From a virus: a DNA stretch of 21,000 nt. The number at the start of each line of letters is the position of its first letter. Positions within the stretch are counted from its first letter, which is position 1. The translations under genes and the position numbers were made by a program. Below are positions 18,803 to 21,000 of this stretch, one piece after another. The stretch spans positions 1 through 21,000 of IMG/VR virus record IMGVR_UViG_3300021963_000782, one strand, 5' to 3'. The notes beneath the pieces were generated by a model. That model made no database searches and was not told the origin of the DNA. It was given only the letters and a program-made list of their open reading frames with translations.

Positions 18803-18907
18803 GTATGTATTATACGGCGATCTGGACCAGAAGTCAACCGGTTTTAAGCATTTTGAGCCAGATTTTTGGGCTATTTTTGTATACTTTTGTTGTACTTTTA
18901 CAACAAA
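18788..18907 (-). repeat. Promoter module copy B (120 bp, related to 11159-11278)
   Basis: It aligns gaplessly with the other copy, including the promoter and the exact 19-base block at 18851-18869. It has a 9-bp stem TTTGTTGTA/TACAACAAA (18886-18907) where copy A has only a weaker one. The GIY-YIG start codon and first codons fall in the part that is untranslated leader in copy A. Confidence 0.8.
18809..18837 (-). promoter_or_regulatory. Near-consensus sigma70 promoter (P2)
   Basis: TTGACT (18832-18837), a 17-bp spacer and TATAAT (18809-18814) match 11 of 12 consensus bases. It drives the GIY-YIG operon and predicts a start at or next to the ATG. The rest of the 18803-18969 gap holds the module's upstream part and AT-rich sequence without a gene. 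Confidence 0.85.
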
Positions 18908-18969
18908 TCAATATCTACTGGTAATAATCAACTCGATAATTAAGCTAATTTAGGGTTTAATATCATTAT

Positions 18970-19800
18970 TTAAATATTAAAAGTTAATCGCTTTAATAAA
19001 CGATCAGATTCACCGGGTGCTAAACTAACTTCAGTGCGTTTATGTACCGAATTCCAATTATCATAAACAATTAAATCGCCATCATCCCAAGTATGAGAAT
19101 ATACAGTATTACTTTTGCTTTCGCATAATCGATAAACAGATTCAATAAATGCACCAGAATCTTTAAGAGGACGATGGCCATTTTCTACATGATGAATCCA
19201 AGCCACTTGATTTTTGCCAGGTGTTGTGTAGCAGTTAACTCTAGGACTAAATTTTCCAGACTTGGGATTGGCTTTTAAAAATGGATATCTAATTAAATTA
19301 GTGCCAGGTTTGTACATATCCTGTTGGACAACATAATAATCTTTAAATTGATCACGTTCTTCTTGTGTAAATTGTGCCCAAGCCGCTTCCAAGTTTAACC
19401 ATGCAGTTTCTCCACTGCGATTCACTGCGCCGCGCACCATGTACAAAGCTCGTGCTGGATAGCTATTCTCACCTACGTGTGCCATATCAGCGTGATACTT
19501 CATATCACGAGCGCCCCACATATTATTGGTTTGAAAATAGCTTACCGGAGTAGTGTCGCGATGTTTGATAGTGGTGTCAGTGGGAGTACGTTTATAATCT
19601 TCTCGAGTCCACACACGACCAAATTGTTCACCAATGGAATGATATTCAGCGTCAGTTAGATTCGGCCCTAGACCTTTTAATACAAGTAGTCCACGTTCAA
19701 CCAAAATACGTTGTAGTGTGGCTTTATCCTCAGCAAGAAGCTGATCCAGCGTAACACTGTATTCTGTGCCCCACTCGGGGAAAATGTTTTTACCGTCCAT
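18970..19800 (-). CDS. TauD/TfdA-type Fe(II)/2-oxoglutarate-dependent dioxygenase
   Basis: From the ATG at 19800 the product is 276 aa, the usual family length; a longer frame to 19923 runs deep into the lipoprotein gene and is rejected. The facial triad is present: H103-x-D105 in KYHADMAH, and distal H253 in DGDLIVYDNWNSVHKR, with R267 or R271 as candidate 2-oxoglutarate ligand. The enzymes hydroxylate small molecules such as taurine or carnitine precursors; the substrate is unknown. It overlaps the lipoprotein gene by 11 bases. Local GC drops to about 30-40% on many lines, lower than its neighbours, hinting at separate acquisition. As a phage auxiliary gene it may alter host metabolism. Confidence 0.88.
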   Translation of the reverse strand: MDGKNIFPEWGTEYSVTLDQLLAEDKATLQRILVERGLLVLKGLGPNLTDAEYHSIGEQFGRVWTREDYKRTPTDTTIKHRDTTPVSYFQTNNMWGARDMKYHADMAHVGENSYPARALYMVRGAVNRSGETAWLNLEAAWAQFTQEERDQFKDYYVVQQDMYKPGTNLIRYPFLKANPKSGKFSPRVNCYTTPGKNQVAWIHHVENGHRPLKDSGAFIESVYRLCESKSNTVYSHTWDDGDLIVYDNWNSVHKRTEVSLAPGESDRLLKRLTFNI

Positions 19801-20104
19801 AACCTGCACGGAATGCTTCATTATCACGACGTCGCTGTTCTTCGTAGTAGCGTTGACGAGCACCACGTTCGCATGCACTGCGTTCATTGTGCGTGGGATA
19901 TCGAGTACAGGTGTCATTGACAATGATCACTTGTTCATGCGTGACAACTGGGGCTTCTCGAACTACTACTGTTCTGGGATGTGCCATTGCATTACCAATA
20001 ACCATACCAGCAGTTCCTGCTACAATAGCAGTTCCAGTTCGTGTGGCACATCCGCTCAATGCAACCAGTGCCAATACTGCAATTAAAAGTTTAATCCTCA
20101 TCAT
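19790..20104 (-). CDS. Glycine-zipper lipoprotein, 104 aa
   Basis: The ATG at 20104 (or the adjacent one at 20101) follows GAGGA. A lipoprotein signal ends ALSGC (C19). A short Gly/Ala-rich segment, TAIVAGTAGMVIGNAMA, resembles a glycine-zipper membrane motif. The C-terminal half is highly charged and Arg-rich (RGARQRYYEEQRRRDNEAF), with two further Cys. Related small envelope lipoproteins are common in proteobacteria. It should sit in the outer membrane; a role in exclusion or envelope remodelling is possible. Confidence 0.8.
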   Translation of the reverse strand: MMRIKLLIAVLALVALSGCATRTGTAIVAGTAGMVIGNAMAHPRTVVVREAPVVTHEQVIIVNDTCTRYPTHNERSACERGARQRYYEEQRRRDNEAFRAGYGR

Positions 20105-20246
20105 ATTCCTCAGTTTCAAGTTCAATTCGTAAATCACCGTAAATGGTCAATAACTCAGCATTACTTATGTTATTCCAATTTGTGTCCAATTCCTCGCCTA
20201 ACTCTGCGGCCAAACGATGACACTCTTTAATAACCATATCACGCAT
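20091..20246 (-). CDS. 51-aa acidic hypothetical protein
   Basis: The ATG overlaps the upstream stop as TAATG, and the stop lies 11-14 bases inside the lipoprotein start region. The product (MRDMVIKECHRLAAELGEEL then DTNWNNISNAELLTIYGDLR) is acidic and helical, ending in ETEEYDED. No family is recognised. The exact fit between two genes supports it. Confidence 0.7.
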   Translation of the reverse strand: MRDMVIKECHRLAAELGEELDTNWNNISNAELLTIYGDLRIELETEEYDED

Positions 20247-20635
20247 TATCGACGCATCCTTGCAATATCTTCTGCGTCTTCATTCCTAAATACAGGTACT
20301 GCGTTTGACTTATGAAGTTGTCCAATGCCAATCATTTTGTCACCAGTATACATTGGAATTGGTTTTAGTGTAGCATTACCGCCGCCACTGTCGCGACTGG
20401 GAATACGAGCCTGTTCCGCACCACGATGAGTTGGCTTGGGGGCAACATACGCTTCAGCCTTCATGGCACGAGTACGCTTTTTATCTTCTGCTTCGACACC
20501 CCAACGCTTCTGAAGCTCTCGCCATTCAGCATCTAGCTCGCGGGCCTTTCTAGCTTGCTCTGCACTTGCAAACTTTTTCTTACCTTTACGCTTGCCCATG
20601 GTAGAAAGCCATGGACCTTCCAGATGCATAGTCAT
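20246..20635 (-). CDS. 129-aa conserved-type phage protein (MHLEGPWLST family)
   Basis: The start at 20635 lies just downstream of the predicted transcription start and has AAAGG upstream; the longer frame from 20695 begins at the -35 and is rejected. The N-terminus HLEGPWLSTMGKRKGKKKF and the C-terminal KPIPMYTGDKMIGIGQLHKS with PVFRNEDAEDIARMRR are blocks I associate with small conserved proteins of large phages. The N-terminal third is strongly basic. No catalytic motif is seen. It opens the operon leading to the dioxygenase. Confidence 0.8.
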   Translation of the reverse strand: MTMHLEGPWLSTMGKRKGKKKFASAEQARKARELDAEWRELQKRWGVEAEDKKRTRAMKAEAYVAPKPTHRGAEQARIPSRDSGGGNATLKPIPMYTGDKMIGIGQLHKSNAVPVFRNEDAEDIARMRR

Positions 20636-20666
20636 TGTGGACCTTTTAAGTTGTACTAATACCTGT

Positions 20667-20695
20667 ATTATAGCATCGTTTTCTTGCCCTGTCAA
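20667..20695 (-). promoter_or_regulatory. Consensus sigma70 promoter (P4)
   Basis: TTGACA (20690-20695), a 17-bp spacer and TATAAT (20667-20672) match all 12 consensus bases. It drives the 129-aa gene and probably the genes down to the dioxygenase. Confidence 0.9.
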
Positions 20696-20847
20696 CCAAT
20701 ACTTTAGTACGCAAAATTGCCGCTTACTTTATACGGCGCTGAATTTATTAAGGCTCAGCAGTGAAATTTCGCCGGCAATTTACGTTTGCTAGACGGACGC
20801 TTGCCCGGGGGCTAACCGTTACGACAACGGCCCTAAGGTGGGTTCTG
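20696..20847 (-). other. Structured non-coding gap upstream of P4
   Basis: No gene is seen. A stable hairpin core, CCGTT-ACGAC-AACGG (about 20816-20830), is flanked by GGG and CCC that can extend it with a bulge. No T-run follows it on the minus strand. It could be a 3' structure of the upstream gene or a small regulatory RNA; nothing recognisable as a tRNA or known riboswitch. Confidence 0.4.
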
Positions 20848-21000
20848 TTAGTTCCAAATTACCATTTTGAAACGTTCTTTAACTATACCAAAGTATTTAC
20901 ACTTCCAATCTGATTGTGCAAAGAAATCAAGGTCAAACCATTCACTTTTGCGCTTTAGTAATTGTTTGGCGGCATCGGCCCAGTCAGTGTTCAACAACTT
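20848..21000 (-). CDS. C-terminal 50 residues of an unknown protein
   Basis: An open frame enters from the right edge and ends TAA at 20848. The visible part is rich in Lys, Trp and Phe (KLLNTDWADAAKQLLKRKSE, then WFDLDFFAQSDWKCKYF, then KERFKMVIWN). It could be a small helical or barrel domain. No family can be assigned from this fragment. Confidence 0.65.
   Translation of the reverse strand, partial: KLLNTDWADAAKQLLKRKSEWFDLDFFAQSDWKCKYFGIVKERFKMVIWN

Noticed and set aside
20636-20695. Upstream start at 20695 for the 129-aa protein
   Set aside because: It would begin at the -35 hexamer, before the predicted transcription start.
20780-20850. tRNA or known riboswitch
   Set aside because: No cloverleaf, T-arm or CCA end, and no riboswitch core that I recognise.
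1-21000. T4-type late promoters with the exact core TATAAATA
   Set aside because: I found no intergenic exact match on the coding strand; only a one-mismatch site before csgF.
1-21000. CRISPR array, insertion sequence or attachment site
   Set aside because: No regularly spaced repeats, transposase or flanking terminal repeats were seen.

Overview
The window looks like part of a large tailed-bacteriophage genome, or a phage-derived contig, rather than a bacterial chromosome. All supported genes lie on the minus strand and are packed with ATGA, TAATG or short coding overlaps. The content is phage-like: an endolysin, tail-fibre-like proteins with collagen repeats, a holin-like protein, a GIY-YIG nuclease, a TraR-like zinc finger and many small unknown ORFs. 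I see no housekeeping genes, tRNAs or rRNAs. GC is roughly 40-43% by eye. Curli, pilin and lipoprotein homologues suggest a Gram-negative, probably proteobacterial, host. A T4-like myovirus is my best guess: I recall curli-related clusters being reported in SAR11-infecting T4-like phages. No head or tail hallmark gene in this window proves it.

Reading in the direction of transcription (right to left). 21000-18970: end of an unknown gene, a structured gap, then a near-consensus sigma70 promoter driving a conserved phage hypothetical, a 51-aa protein, a glycine-zipper lipoprotein and a TauD-type dioxygenase. 18907-17843: a promoter module followed by a GIY-YIG protein, two small proteins and a DUF1737-like protein with a TTG start. 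17800-16889: a LuxR-type regulator with its own promoter, an array of AGTACT palindromes in its leader and an intrinsic terminator. 16728-11295: a structural or surface cluster with a 184-aa protein, a Gly-Tyr repeat protein, a 55-aa protein sharing a C-terminal tail with the 184-aa one, two probable ~220-aa paralogues, a holin-like protein, three fibre-like proteins ending in a related module, a HiPIP-like cysteine protein and a papain-fold protease. 11278-7748: a second copy of the promoter module, small early-type genes, two tiny membrane proteins, a Band-7 lipoprotein, a small lipoprotein, a type IV pilin-like protein and a TraR-like protein. 7710-3814: endolysin with a ParB-like N-terminal domain, a lysine-rich tail protein, a nucleotidyltransferase and a large unknown protein. 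3740-1: a curli-type cluster of csgF, csgG, a curlin-repeat protein, a FecR-domain protein with a terminal curlin-like strand, a 57-aa protein and a truncated exported protein.

The most interesting system is this curli-like export and fibre cluster, with its structured translation-initiation regions. A LuxR regulator about 13 kb away could be its CsgD analogue, which is pure inference. The second notable discovery is a 120-bp promoter module repeated gaplessly at 11159-11278 and 18788-18907, plus a third related promoter sharing the initially transcribed sequence. Many genes here are shorter than 60 codons and were read directly from the nucleotide sequence.
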